Origin: Butyricicoccus sp.
GTDB taxonomy: Bacteria > Bacillota > Clostridia > Oscillospirales > Butyricicoccaceae
Assembly: GCA_031293105.1 (NCBI GenBank)
Contig: JAUMSA010000108.1
Location: 1-5,150 of the forward strand
Reading direction: 5' to 3'
DNA: 5,150 nt
This document shows positions 1 to 5,150 of the stretch, one piece after another. The position numbers were made by a program, and so were the translations under genes. Under the pieces are notes generated by a model. The model ran no database searches and was not told the origin of the DNA. It was given only the letters and a program-made list of their open reading frames with translations. Position 1 is the first letter of the stretch; each line of letters opens with the position of its first letter.

Positions 1-28
1 GTATAGCATTTTTGGCCAGTTTCGTCAA
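1..28 (-). promoter_or_regulatory. Sigma-A-type promoter cut by the left edge, reading out of the window
   Basis: On the minus strand a -35 box TTGACG (23-28) is followed by a 17-base spacer and then TATAC at 1-5, where the sixth base of the -10 box lies outside the window. The bases just before it are TGC (6-8), giving an extended -10. The position downstream of the arcC stop and its hairpin suggests the promoter of the next minus-strand transcription unit. No coding sequence for that unit is visible here. Confidence 0.45.
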
Positions 29-69
29 TGCAGTCCCGAAAATTCGTGTTGTTTTTCCTCAAAATGCAC

Positions 70-113
70 AAAAGCCAAGGCGCCGTAATTGACCATTCCA
101 CGTCTTGGCTTTG
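70..113 (-). terminator. Probable transcription end hairpin after arcC
   Basis: A perfect 10-base inverted repeat, CAAAGCCAAG (70-79) and CTTGGCTTTG (104-113), flanks a 24-base loop that starts 11 bases after the arcC stop codon. On the minus strand the second arm runs into CTTTTGTGCATTTT, a weak interrupted U tract. On the plus strand the stem can grow by three pairs (one a G-U pair), and a T5 run follows at 121-125 after a gap, so a bidirectional role is possible. The long loop and weak U tract lower confidence, but the position between arcC and a new promoter fits the operon end. Confidence 0.45.
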
Positions 114-124
114 CTGTATGATTT

Positions 125-1060
125 TTAAGCGATGACGGTGCCGGTCTTGCCGTCCAGACCGTCTTTGGCCTTTTCCAACAAGGTGATGAGAGCTTGCCGC
201 CCGGGCGCGGATTCGGCAAATTTGATTGCCGCTTCTACTTTGGGCAGCATGGAACCGGTTGCAAATTGCCCTTCGGCACAATACTGACGCGCCTGTTCGG
301 GCGTCATTCGGTCAATCCACTGCTGTTCCGGGGTGCCGAAATGAATCGCGCATTTTTCCACCGCCGTCAGAATGATGAGTAAATCTGCATCCACCTGCTG
401 TGCAATCAGACAGGAACAGAAATCCTTATCGATCACCGCACTGGCGCCGTGGAGCTGAACCCCTTCCCGTGTCACTGGAATACCACCGCCGCCCCCGGCA
501 ATGACTACTTGCCCGGCATTGAACAGCGCACGCACCGTGTCAATCTCTACGATGTCACGCGGCTTGGGGCTGGCGACCACCCGCCGCCATCCGCGTCCGG
601 CATCCTCCATCATGACGTACCCTTTTTCTTTTTGCAGTTTTTCTGCCTCTTCCTGGCTCATAAAACGGCCAATGGGTTTGGTCGGCATCTGGAACGCCGG
701 ATCATTTGGATCTACCACCACTTGGGTAATCACAGTCGCGCACGGCTTTGGAATCCCGCGGCTGAGCAGTTCGGCGCGCAGCGCGTTTTGCAGGTCATAG
801 CCAATATAACTCTGGCTCATCGCCACGCAAACGGACAGCGGAATGACCGGAAAGTCCTGTTCGACGACATGCGTCAGTTCATTCATTGCATGGTGAATCA
901 TGCCCACCTGTGGCCCATTGCCATGTGATACGATTACCTCATGGCCCTGTTCGATCAGATCGGCAATGGCCTTGGCCGTGTGACGAACCGCAGTCATCTG
1001 TTCGGTGAGTGTATTGCCGAGCGCATTGCCGCCCAGCGCAATGACAATTCTCTTACCCAC
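125..1060 (-). CDS. arcC: Carbamate kinase (ArcC/YqeA type)
   Basis: This 311-residue cytosolic enzyme of the amino-acid kinase fold transfers phosphate from carbamoyl phosphate to ADP, giving ATP and carbamate, which falls apart to CO2 and ammonia. Visible motifs are GGNALG at 10-15, SHGNGPQVG at 45-53, SQSYIGYDLQNAL at 82-94, PTKPIG at 126-131 (K128 aligns with the active-site lysine known from Enterococcus carbamate kinase), EDAGRGWRRVVASPKP at 152-167, GGGGIPV at 190-196, AVIDKD at 208-213 and GSMLPKVEAA at 269-278. Length is normal for the family. From memory it resembles E. coli YqeA more closely than the arginine-deiminase ArcC, which fits its neighbours. The start is GTG, because an in-frame TGA lies only two codons upstream. 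The ribosome site at 1072-1079 is 11 bases away. A terminator-like hairpin separates it from ygeW, so its expression probably depends on read-through. It is the ATP-yielding last step of the operon. Confidence 0.95.
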   Translation of the reverse strand: MGKRIVIALGGNALGNTLTEQMTAVRHTAKAIADLIEQGHEVIVSHGNGPQVGMIHHAMNELTHVVEQDFPVIPLSVCVAMSQSYIGYDLQNALRAELLSRGIPKPCATVITQVVVDPNDPAFQMPTKPIGRFMSQEEAEKLQKEKGYVMMEDAGRGWRRVVASPKPRDIVEIDTVRALFNAGQVVIAGGGGGIPVTREGVQLHGASAVIDKDFCSCLIAQQVDADLLIILTAVEKCAIHFGTPEQQWIDRMTPEQARQYCAEGQFATGSMLPKVEAAIKFAESAPGRQALITLLEKAKDGLDGKTGTVIA

Positions 1061-1061
1061 T

Positions 1062-1079
1062 GTTTGTCAAACTCCTCTC
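1062..1079 (-). promoter_or_regulatory. arcC ribosome site with small palindrome before the GTG start
   Basis: The minus strand reads GAGAGGAG (1079 to 1072), then GTTTGACAAAC (1072-1062), then CA and the GTG start. The AGGAG core is 11 bases from the start, longer than the usual 5-9. The spacer contains a self-complementary GTTT-GAC-AAAC that could fold and bring the site closer to the start codon. This supports the GTG as the true start; the folding role is inferred. Confidence 0.6.
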
Positions 1080-1081
1080 AG

Positions 1082-1119
1082 AAAAAACAGCAAGGGGCAG
1101 AGTTCGGACCCCGCCCCTC
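1082..1119 (-). terminator. Intrinsic terminator or attenuator between ygeW and arcC
   Basis: On the minus-strand RNA, AGGGGC (1118-1113) pairs with GCCCCU (1098-1093). The stem continues inward through G1112-U1099, G1111-C1100, G1110-U1101, G1109-C1102 and U1108-A1103 to a four-base CCGA loop, and outward with G1119-U1092. That makes 12 continuous pairs. Four bases later a run of six U follows (1087-1082). The wobble pairs form only on the minus strand, where the plus strand would have A-C mismatches, so the structure points to the same strand as the genes. It starts 16 bases after the ygeW stop. No room remains for a separate arcC promoter before the arcC ribosome site, so it probably lowers rather than abolishes arcC transcription. 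Confidence 0.8.
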
Positions 1120-1134
1120 TTGTGTCTCGTATCG

Positions 1135-2337
1135 TTATTCGGCCGTCAGACGGCGTTCTGCCGCGCGGTCGGCCAGCTTTTTGAGCATCGCCTGCGGGTC
1201 CTTACACTTGGCAAGGAAAATCATCGCGGCGATAATATAGGGTTTAAAGGATGCTTCCTTGTAAAGCGGTACCCGGTAGCGGTCAAAGACCGAAGCCTCT
1301 ACTTCACCATCCACACAGGAAACTCCGTTGATATCCGCGGGCAGGCAGTGCAGATAAAGCGCCTTGCCGTCGTGGGTCTTCGCCATCATCTCTTCGGTGC
1401 AGCACCAGTCTTTATGTTCGGCATTCTGTGCCAGCAGTTCCTTTTCGAGTGCTTGGATGCCCGCCGTATCTCCCTTGCCATACAGGTCGGTGCGCTTTTC
1501 CATGGCAGCGAACGGCGCCCAGCTCTTGGGGTAAACGATGTCTGCATCTTCAAATGCTTCAGCCATGGAATTGACCTTGCGGAAGGTACCCCCAGTCGCC
1601 TCGGCATTCTTCTTGGCGACTTCTTCTACTTCGGGCATAACTTCATAGCCTTCCGGATGCGCGAGTACGACATCCATGCCAAAGCGGGTAAACAGGCCAA
1701 TAACGCCCTGCGGCACCGACAACGGTTTGCCATACGAAGGCGAATAAGCCCAAGTCATAGCCACCTTTTTGCCCTTGAGGTTCTCAACACCACCAAAATG
1801 ATGGATAATATGCAGCATATCAGCCATGCACTGGGTCGGATGGTCGATATCGCACTGGAGGTTGACCAGCGTCGGCTTCTGCTCGAGAACGCCGTCCTCA
1901 TAGCCTTCGGTCACGGCATTGACCACCTCATGCATATACGCGTTGCCCTTGCCGATGTACATATCGTCGCGGATGCCGATGACGTCCGCCATAAAAGATA
2001 CCATATTGGCGGTTTCTCGGACGGTTTCGCCATGGGCGATCTGGCTCTTTCCTTCGTCCAAATCCTGCACTTCCAGGCCGAGCAGATTGCAGGCCGCAGC
2101 AAAGGAAAAGCGGGTGCGGGTCGAGTTGTCCCGGAACAGGCTGATGCCCAGACCGGATTCGAAAATCTTGGTGGAAATGTTGTTTTCGCGCATGTACCGC
2201 AGCGCGTCTGCAATCGTAAAGACCGCTTCAATCTCATCGTCTGACTTTTCCCAGGTCAGGAAAAAGTCATTTTCATACATTTCCTTGAAATTCAGTGCAT
2301 TGAGTTTGTCGATATAAGCCTGTAACTTTGCATCCAT
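1135..2337 (-). CDS. ygeW: Knotted carbamoyltransferase YgeW
   Basis: This 400-residue protein belongs to the aspartate/ornithine transcarbamylase superfamily, in the knotted YgeW branch whose physiological substrate is not firmly settled. The carbamoyl-phosphate motif STRTR is at 72-76, within FRDNSTRTRFSFA. Other landmarks are DLDEGKSQIAHGETVRETANM at 92-112, CDIDHPTQ at 162-169, TWAYSPSYGKPLSVPQG at 195-211 (a family-specific stretch in the second domain) and HCLPAD at 330-335, the HCLP motif of transcarbamylases. The ATG at 2337 was chosen because AGGAG (2348-2352) lies 10 bases upstream and the N-terminus then aligns with E. coli YgeW from memory. An ATG at 2346 is only one base from that site, and a frame reaching 2472 overlaps ygeY. 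It sits 19 bases after ygeY. Next to carbamate kinase it probably runs towards carbamoyl phosphate (phosphorolysis of a ureido compound), which is inference. Confidence 0.95.
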   Translation of the reverse strand: MDAKLQAYIDKLNALNFKEMYENDFFLTWEKSDDEIEAVFTIADALRYMRENNISTKIFESGLGISLFRDNSTRTRFSFAAACNLLGLEVQDLDEGKSQIAHGETVRETANMVSFMADVIGIRDDMYIGKGNAYMHEVVNAVTEGYEDGVLEQKPTLVNLQCDIDHPTQCMADMLHIIHHFGGVENLKGKKVAMTWAYSPSYGKPLSVPQGVIGLFTRFGMDVVLAHPEGYEVMPEVEEVAKKNAEATGGTFRKVNSMAEAFEDADIVYPKSWAPFAAMEKRTDLYGKGDTAGIQALEKELLAQNAEHKDWCCTEEMMAKTHDGKALYLHCLPADINGVSCVDGEVEASVFDRYRVPLYKEASFKPYIIAAMIFLAKCKDPQAMLKKLADRAAERRLTAE

Positions 2338-2347
2338 TGTTCCCATT

Positions 2348-2352
2348 CTCCT
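2348..2352 (-). promoter_or_regulatory. ygeW ribosome site, decides the start
   Basis: The minus strand reads a run of seven A, then GGAGA, then ATG at 2346 and, nine bases later, ATG at 2337. The AGGAG core is one base from the first ATG, too close to use, and 10 bases from the second. It therefore supports the 2337 start. The A run overlaps the TAA stop of ygeY. Confidence 0.75.
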
Positions 2353-2356
2353 TTTT

Positions 2357-3670
2357 TTATTCTCCGCAGTACATGCCCGGCAGCGCCGCATAAACAGCCG
2401 CACAGCGAACCAAATCAATCTTCCAAGTGTGCTCATTGGGAGCGTGTGCCTGTGCTTCCGCACCCGGACCAAAACCGATACACGGAATGCCGTTGCGCCC
2501 CATGATGGTCACGCCGTTGGTCGAGAACGTCCACTTGTCGGTCAGCGGACGCGCCTTGCGCATTTCCTCGGTCGCTGCACAGCCAACACGGGAGCCCCCA
2601 TACAGCCCCTTGTATGCCGCTTCAAGTGCCTTGGTAACCTTGTGATCTTCTGGAATCACCCAAGTCGGGAAATAACACTCAATCGGATAGACACAACCGG
2701 TCCAAGACGGACGATCGTACTGATACATAGAAACGGTCACGTCGTCACCGTATTTGCGGACCGCAGGCAGTGCGCGGATTTCATCCAGACAGCTTTCCCA
2801 AGTTTCACCTGCCGTCATGCGGCGGTCGAGCGATACCGCACAGCTATCTGCCACGGCGCAGCGGCTGGGCGACGTAAAGAAAATTTCCGAAACGGTCACC
2901 GTACCACGGCCCAGGAAGTTGGCTTCCTTCCATTCGGGATTGTACTTTTCATCGAGCATCTTGACTAGGCCCTTGACTTCTACATCATCCGATGCATCAT
3001 TTTCATTGAGTGCACGTACATCCTGCAAAATGTCCGCCATTTTATAGATGGCGTTATCGCCGCGTTCAGGTGCCGAACCATGGCAGGAAACGCCCTTGAC
3101 ATCAACCCGGATTTCCATACGGCCACGCTGGCCGCGGTAGATGCCGCCATCAGTCGGCTCGGTCGAAACCACAAACGCCGGACGAACCTTGTCTTCATGA
3201 ATGATGTACTGCCAGCACAGACCATCGCAGTCCTCTTCCTGCACCGTGCCGGTCACGACAACCCGATACTTATCGTTCAGCAGGCCCAAATCCTTCATAA
3301 TTTTTGCGCCGTATACCGCCGAAACGATGCCGCCGAGCTGGTCAGAAGTGCCACGGCCGCCAATCTCACTGTCGGTTTCATATCCCTCATAGGGGTCAAA
3401 CTCCCAGTTGTCGCGGTTACCAATGCCAACGGTATCAATGTGAGCATCAAAACCGATAAGCGTTTCCCCGGCACCCATAAAGCCCAGAATATTGCCCATG
3501 GGGTCGATTTCAACCTTGTCGAACGACAGCTTTTCCATCTCCTGTCGGATACGCTCCACGTGACCCTTCTCCCCTGCACTTTCGCCCGGGATACGTACCA
3601 GTTCACGCAGGAACTTCGTCATATCCGCCTGATATCCTTCCGCGGCTTTCTTGATTGCTGTAAAATCCAT
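2357..3670 (-). CDS. ygeY: YgeY family M20 metallohydrolase (selenium-metabolism-linked by family name)
   Basis: This 437-residue protein is a dinuclear-metal amidohydrolase/deacylase of the M20 (ArgE/DapE/CPG2) family, probably cytosolic since no signal peptide is seen. Metal and catalytic residues are visible in order: FDAHIDTV (H77, D79), [10 protein letters not shown] (D110), TVQEEDCDG (E145 as general base, E146 as metal ligand), STEPTDGG (E171) and AHAPNEHTW (H409). The lid/dimer domain lies at roughly 178-300 and contains [16 protein letters not shown] with H197, followed by [26 protein letters not shown]. It is about 34 residues longer than E. coli YgeY (about 403, from memory), mostly through inserts near 225-250 and 359-374. 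The ATG at 3670 was chosen because GGAGGAG (3677-3683) sits six bases upstream; an in-frame GTG five codons earlier overlaps that site. It starts 15 bases after dpaL. The substrate is unproven; the context suggests a ureido or N-carbamoyl acid from purine breakdown. Confidence 0.94.
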   Translation of the reverse strand: MDFTAIKKAAEGYQADMTKFLRELVRIPGESAGEKGHVERIRQEMEKLSFDKVEIDPMGNILGFMGAGETLIGFDAHIDTVGIGNRDNWEFDPYEGYETDSEIGGRGTSDQLGGIVSAVYGAKIMKDLGLLNDKYRVVVTGTVQEEDCDGLCWQYIIHEDKVRPAFVVSTEPTDGGIYRGQRGRMEIRVDVKGVSCHGSAPERGDNAIYKMADILQDVRALNENDASDDVEVKGLVKMLDEKYNPEWKEANFLGRGTVTVSEIFFTSPSRCAVADSCAVSLDRRMTAGETWESCLDEIRALPAVRKYGDDVTVSMYQYDRPSWTGCVYPIECYFPTWVIPEDHKVTKALEAAYKGLYGGSRVGCAATEEMRKARPLTDKWTFSTNGVTIMGRNGIPCIGFGPGAEAQAHAPNEHTWKIDLVRCAAVYAALPGMYCGE

Positions 3671-3676
3671 GTCGAT

Positions 3677-3683
3677 CTCCTCC
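3677..3683 (-). promoter_or_regulatory. ygeY ribosome site, decides the start
   Basis: GGAGGAG on the minus strand lies six bases before the ATG at 3670, within the 15-base gap after the dpaL TGA. The in-frame GTG at 3685 overlaps this site and is not a credible start. Confidence 0.85.
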
Positions 3684-3685
3684 AC

Positions 3686-4900
3686 TCAATTTTCTTCCGG
3701 ATAGGCGCCGCCCCAGACGATTTTCTGATAATTTACAGGGTCGGTATCGCCCTCGGTCGAGAACATCAAAACCACACTGTTTTCGTCCAATCCCAAGGCG
3801 TTCTTTAGTTCCTGATAAGCTGGGTTGGTCAGCAGCGTGGAAACCAAGCCCATGCCGACTGCGCCTGATTCGCCGGACACAACCTGCGGGTCGCCCTTGA
3901 CCGGCGCACCCAGCATCCGCATTCCCTTGGCCGCCACCCAATCCGGGCAGGATACAAAGAACGATGCATGATTTTTGAGAATATCCCACGAAATCGTGTT
4001 CGGTTCCCCACAGGCCAAGCCCGCCATAATGGTTTGCAGATCGCCTTCCACAAACCGCGGCGCACCGTCTGCTGCCTTGGCACCCTGATACAGGCAATCA
4101 GCCGCCTGCGCTTCCATAACTGTGACAATCGGTTCACAGCCTGCAAAACGGTTGGCGAAGTAGCCCTGTACCGCACCTGCCAAACTGCCAACACCGGCCT
4201 GGATAAAAATATGTGTGGGTCGTTCCACGCCATATGCCCGAAGCTGTTCATCGGCCTCGCTTGCCATGGTGCCGTAGCCCTGCATGATCCAGGAGGGAAT
4301 TTTTTCATAGCCATCCCACGCCGTATCCTGCACCATCACGCCATGTTCGGTCTGTTCGGCCAACGTATTGGCACGGCGTACACATTCATCGTAATTGACA
4401 TCTTCAATCGTGACTTGTGCGCCCTCGCGCGCGATGTTATCAAAGCGCGACTGCACCGACCCTTTGGGCATCAGGACGACGGCTTTTTGGCCCAATTTAT
4501 TGGCAGCCCAGGCCACACCTCGGCCATGATTGCCATCGGTTGCAGTGAAAAATGTCGCCTGTCCAAAATCCCGGCGCAGGTCATCACTTGTCAAATAGGC
4601 GTAATCGGTTTCGGAAACGTCTTTTCCAATTTGGTCCGCAATATAGCGCGCCATGGCAAACGAACCGCCAAGCACTTTAAATGCATTCAAACCAAAACGA
4701 TAACTTTCGTCCTTTACAAAGAACCCTTTGATTCCCAAATGCTTAGCCATTCCATCCAATTTGGCCAACGGAGTTACCCGGTACTGCGGAAAGCTCTGAT
4801 GAAACTTTCGTGCCTTTTCCACATTCTCTAATCCCATCACCGCAAGCTGACGGTCATCGGTGTGGGGCATTTGATTTTTCACCCATTTGATCTGGTCCAT
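3686..4900 (-). CDS. dpaL: 2,3-diaminopropionate ammonia-lyase (DpaL/YgeX)
   Basis: This 404-residue cytosolic fold-type II PLP enzyme converts D- or L-2,3-diaminopropionate to pyruvate and two ammonia. The PLP lysine is K75 in KDESYRFGLNAFK (63-75), matching K77 of the E. coli enzyme. TATDGNHGRGVAW (119-131) carries D122, and VQDTAWDGYEKIP (190-202) carries D192. These correspond to E. coli D120 and D189, the bases known for the D- and L-isomers. The phosphate-binding loop AGVGSLAG is at 235-242. MAGLACGEPN (292-301), SGESGAVGMG (342-351) and STEGDTD (381-387) complete the family pattern. Length matches E. coli YgeX (398). The ATG at 4900 follows GGGAGG by eight bases. An in-frame extension to 5116 would run through the promoter and is not credible. 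It is the first gene of the operon and leads into ygeY after 15 bases. Confidence 0.96.
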   Translation of the reverse strand: MDQIKWVKNQMPHTDDRQLAVMGLENVEKARKFHQSFPQYRVTPLAKLDGMAKHLGIKGFFVKDESYRFGLNAFKVLGGSFAMARYIADQIGKDVSETDYAYLTSDDLRRDFGQATFFTATDGNHGRGVAWAANKLGQKAVVLMPKGSVQSRFDNIAREGAQVTIEDVNYDECVRRANTLAEQTEHGVMVQDTAWDGYEKIPSWIMQGYGTMASEADEQLRAYGVERPTHIFIQAGVGSLAGAVQGYFANRFAGCEPIVTVMEAQAADCLYQGAKAADGAPRFVEGDLQTIMAGLACGEPNTISWDILKNHASFFVSCPDWVAAKGMRMLGAPVKGDPQVVSGESGAVGMGLVSTLLTNPAYQELKNALGLDENSVVLMFSTEGDTDPVNYQKIVWGGAYPEEN

Positions 4901-4908
4901 CGTTGTTG

Positions 4909-4914
4909 CCTCCC
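4909..4914 (-). promoter_or_regulatory. dpaL ribosome site, decides the start
   Basis: GGGAGG on the minus strand (4914 to 4909) lies eight bases before the ATG at 4900. No comparable site precedes the upstream in-frame ATG at 5116. It fixes the start of DpaL at MDQIKW. Confidence 0.85.
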
Positions 4915-4922
4915 TATGATCA

Positions 4923-4935
4923 TTGCCGATGGCAA
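4923..4935 (-). other. Small inverted repeat in the dpaL leader
   Basis: The minus strand reads TTGCC-ATC-GGCAA, a perfect five-pair stem with a three-base loop, between the inferred transcription start and the dpaL ribosome site. It is directly followed by the palindrome ATGATCAT (4916-4923). It may influence leader stability or serve as a protein site. It is too short to call a riboswitch or terminator. Confidence 0.35.
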
Positions 4936-4952
4936 AATCTTCTCTTGCCTTT

Positions 4953-4980
4953 ATTTTATCATTTGACCAATGAAAGTCAA
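4953..4980 (-). promoter_or_regulatory. dpaL operon promoter (sigma-A type)
   Basis: On the minus strand the -35 box TTGACT (4980-4975) and -10 box TAAAAT (4958-4953) are 16 bases apart. TGA precedes the -10, giving an extended TG element. Transcription would start near 4946, leaving a leader of about 46 bases before the ATG. AT-rich sequence with A tracts lies upstream (about 4985-5035). This is the only strong promoter seen ahead of the four genes. Confidence 0.75.
4963..4980. promoter_or_regulatory. Inverted repeat over the dpaL -35 box, operator candidate
   Basis: The minus strand reads TTGAC-TTTCATTG-GTCAA, a perfect five-base inverted repeat with an eight-base spacer. Its left arm is the -35 box and its right arm lies in the promoter spacer. 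A dimeric regulator bound here would block RNA polymerase. The regulator is unknown and the arms are short. Confidence 0.35.
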
Positions 4981-5095
4981 CGGCATTTTCAAAATATTTT
5001 TCATTCCATCTAAAAATTTTTTTGATCGCTTTTGTGCACCTTGTCAAACTGTCATATCCAAATACTAAAAAATATTCTTTTGCCCTAAAATTTTG

Positions 5096-5124
5096 TTGCA
5101 ATCCGAAAAATGGCATGCTATGAT
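5096..5124 (+). promoter_or_regulatory. Divergent plus-strand promoter (sigma-A type)
   Basis: The plus strand has TTGCAA (5096-5101) and TATGAT (5119-5124) separated by 17 bases, with TGC directly before the -10 (extended -10). Transcription would begin near 5131, about 20 bases before the ribosome site at the right edge. It would drive a gene divergent from the dpaL operon that starts outside the window, in the usual place for a regulator or transporter. Confidence 0.7.
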
Positions 5125-5135
5125 GATACCATCAT
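5120..5135. promoter_or_regulatory. Inverted repeat over the divergent -10 box and start, operator candidate
   Basis: ATGATG-ATAC-CATCAT is a perfect six-base inverted repeat that overlaps the plus-strand -10 box and the inferred start of transcription. The position suits repression of the divergent gene, for instance by its own product. It is not the same sequence as the repeat over the dpaL -35 box, so the two would need different proteins or a loose consensus. Confidence 0.4.
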
Positions 5136-5142
5136 TTCGCAA

Positions 5143-5150
5143 AGAGGAGG
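5143..5150 (+). promoter_or_regulatory. Ribosome site of a divergent gene starting beyond the right edge
   Basis: AGAGGAGG fills the last eight bases of the plus strand, shortly after a well-formed plus-strand promoter. A start codon would be expected about 5-9 bases past the edge. No coding residue of that gene is visible, so its identity cannot be given. Confidence 0.65.

Noticed and set aside
25..219. Minus-strand 64-residue frame overlapping the arcC end
   Set aside because: It overlaps the arcC C-terminus and the end hairpin in another frame, has no convincing start signal, and its residues look random.
1120..2244. Long plus-strand reading frame of 374 codons antisense to ygeW
   Set aside because: The opposite strand encodes a full YgeW with all family motifs. 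The plus-strand product has no recognisable domain, and no ribosome site was seen at its start. It is a codon-bias shadow.
2338..2472. 45-residue N-terminal extension of YgeW to 2472
   Set aside because: It overlaps the end of ygeY by more than 100 bases and does not resemble the YgeW N-terminus. AGGAG at 2348-2352 supports the start at 2337.
3968..4831. Plus-strand frame of 287 codons antisense to dpaL, and similar frames at 3080-3808, 2429-2968 and 449-928
   Set aside because: All lie fully or mostly over well-supported minus-strand genes, lack known motifs and show Cys/His/Phe-rich composition typical of reverse-strand shadows.
5041..5050. TTGTCAAACT repeated at 1064-1073 and 5041-5050
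   Set aside because: Both copies are in non-coding DNA, but several 10-base matches are expected by chance in a window of this size, and there is no other shared context.
4901..5110. Possible sigma-54 promoter or purine-type riboswitch upstream of dpaL, considered because the E. coli cluster has a sigma-54 activator gene (ygeV) nearby
   Set aside because: No GG-N10-GC element with the right flanks was found, and the inferred 46-base leader is too short for a purine riboswitch. A sigma-A promoter explains the region.
4901..5116. 72-residue N-terminal extension of DpaL to an ATG at 5116
   Set aside because: It runs through the operon promoter and leader, has no ribosome site, and E. coli YgeX has no such extension. 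The ATG at 4900 has a good GGGAGG eight bases upstream.

Overview
The window carries one complete catabolic operon on the minus strand. It reads right to left as dpaL (2,3-diaminopropionate ammonia-lyase, YgeX) -> ygeY (M20 metallohydrolase) -> ygeW (knotted carbamoyltransferase) -> arcC (carbamate kinase, YqeA-like). All four proteins resemble, along their whole length, the E. coli ygeW-ygeX-ygeY-hyuA-yqeA products as I remember them. The strong GGAGG-type ribosome sites, moderate GC and AT-rich promoter region suggest an anaerobic gut Firmicute of the Clostridia (Oscillospiraceae or Lachnospiraceae type). That taxonomy is an inference.

Layout. Bases 1-124 hold a probable operon-end hairpin (70-113) and a sigma-A-like promoter cut by the left edge, which points at a further minus-strand gene outside the window. 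arcC lies at 125-1060, with a GTG start. Bases 1061-1134 hold a strong intrinsic-terminator hairpin on the minus strand, lying inside the operon between ygeW and arcC. ygeW (1135-2337), ygeY (2357-3670) and dpaL (3686-4900) are packed with gaps of 19 and 15 bases, each with its own Shine-Dalgarno site. Bases 4901-5150 are an AT-rich divergent control region. It holds a good minus-strand promoter for dpaL, a good plus-strand promoter, two inverted repeats placed like operators, and a plus-strand ribosome site ending at the last base. A divergent gene therefore almost certainly starts just outside the right edge.

How the genes work together. DpaL releases pyruvate and two ammonia from 2,3-diaminopropionate. 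YgeW is a carbamoyltransferase-fold enzyme that could work towards carbamoyl phosphate, and ArcC turns carbamoyl phosphate plus ADP into ATP, CO2 and ammonia. YgeY is an M20 amidohydrolase of unsettled substrate. This gene set is known from the gene clusters gut anaerobes use to degrade purines, including urate. The atoms balance for a route ending in 2,3-diureidopropionate, with one carbamoyl group removed by hydrolysis and one by phosphorolysis, then diaminopropionate to pyruvate. That step order is a hypothesis. No frameshift, mobile element, CRISPR array, tRNA or rRNA was seen. The long plus-strand reading frames are shadows of the real genes.
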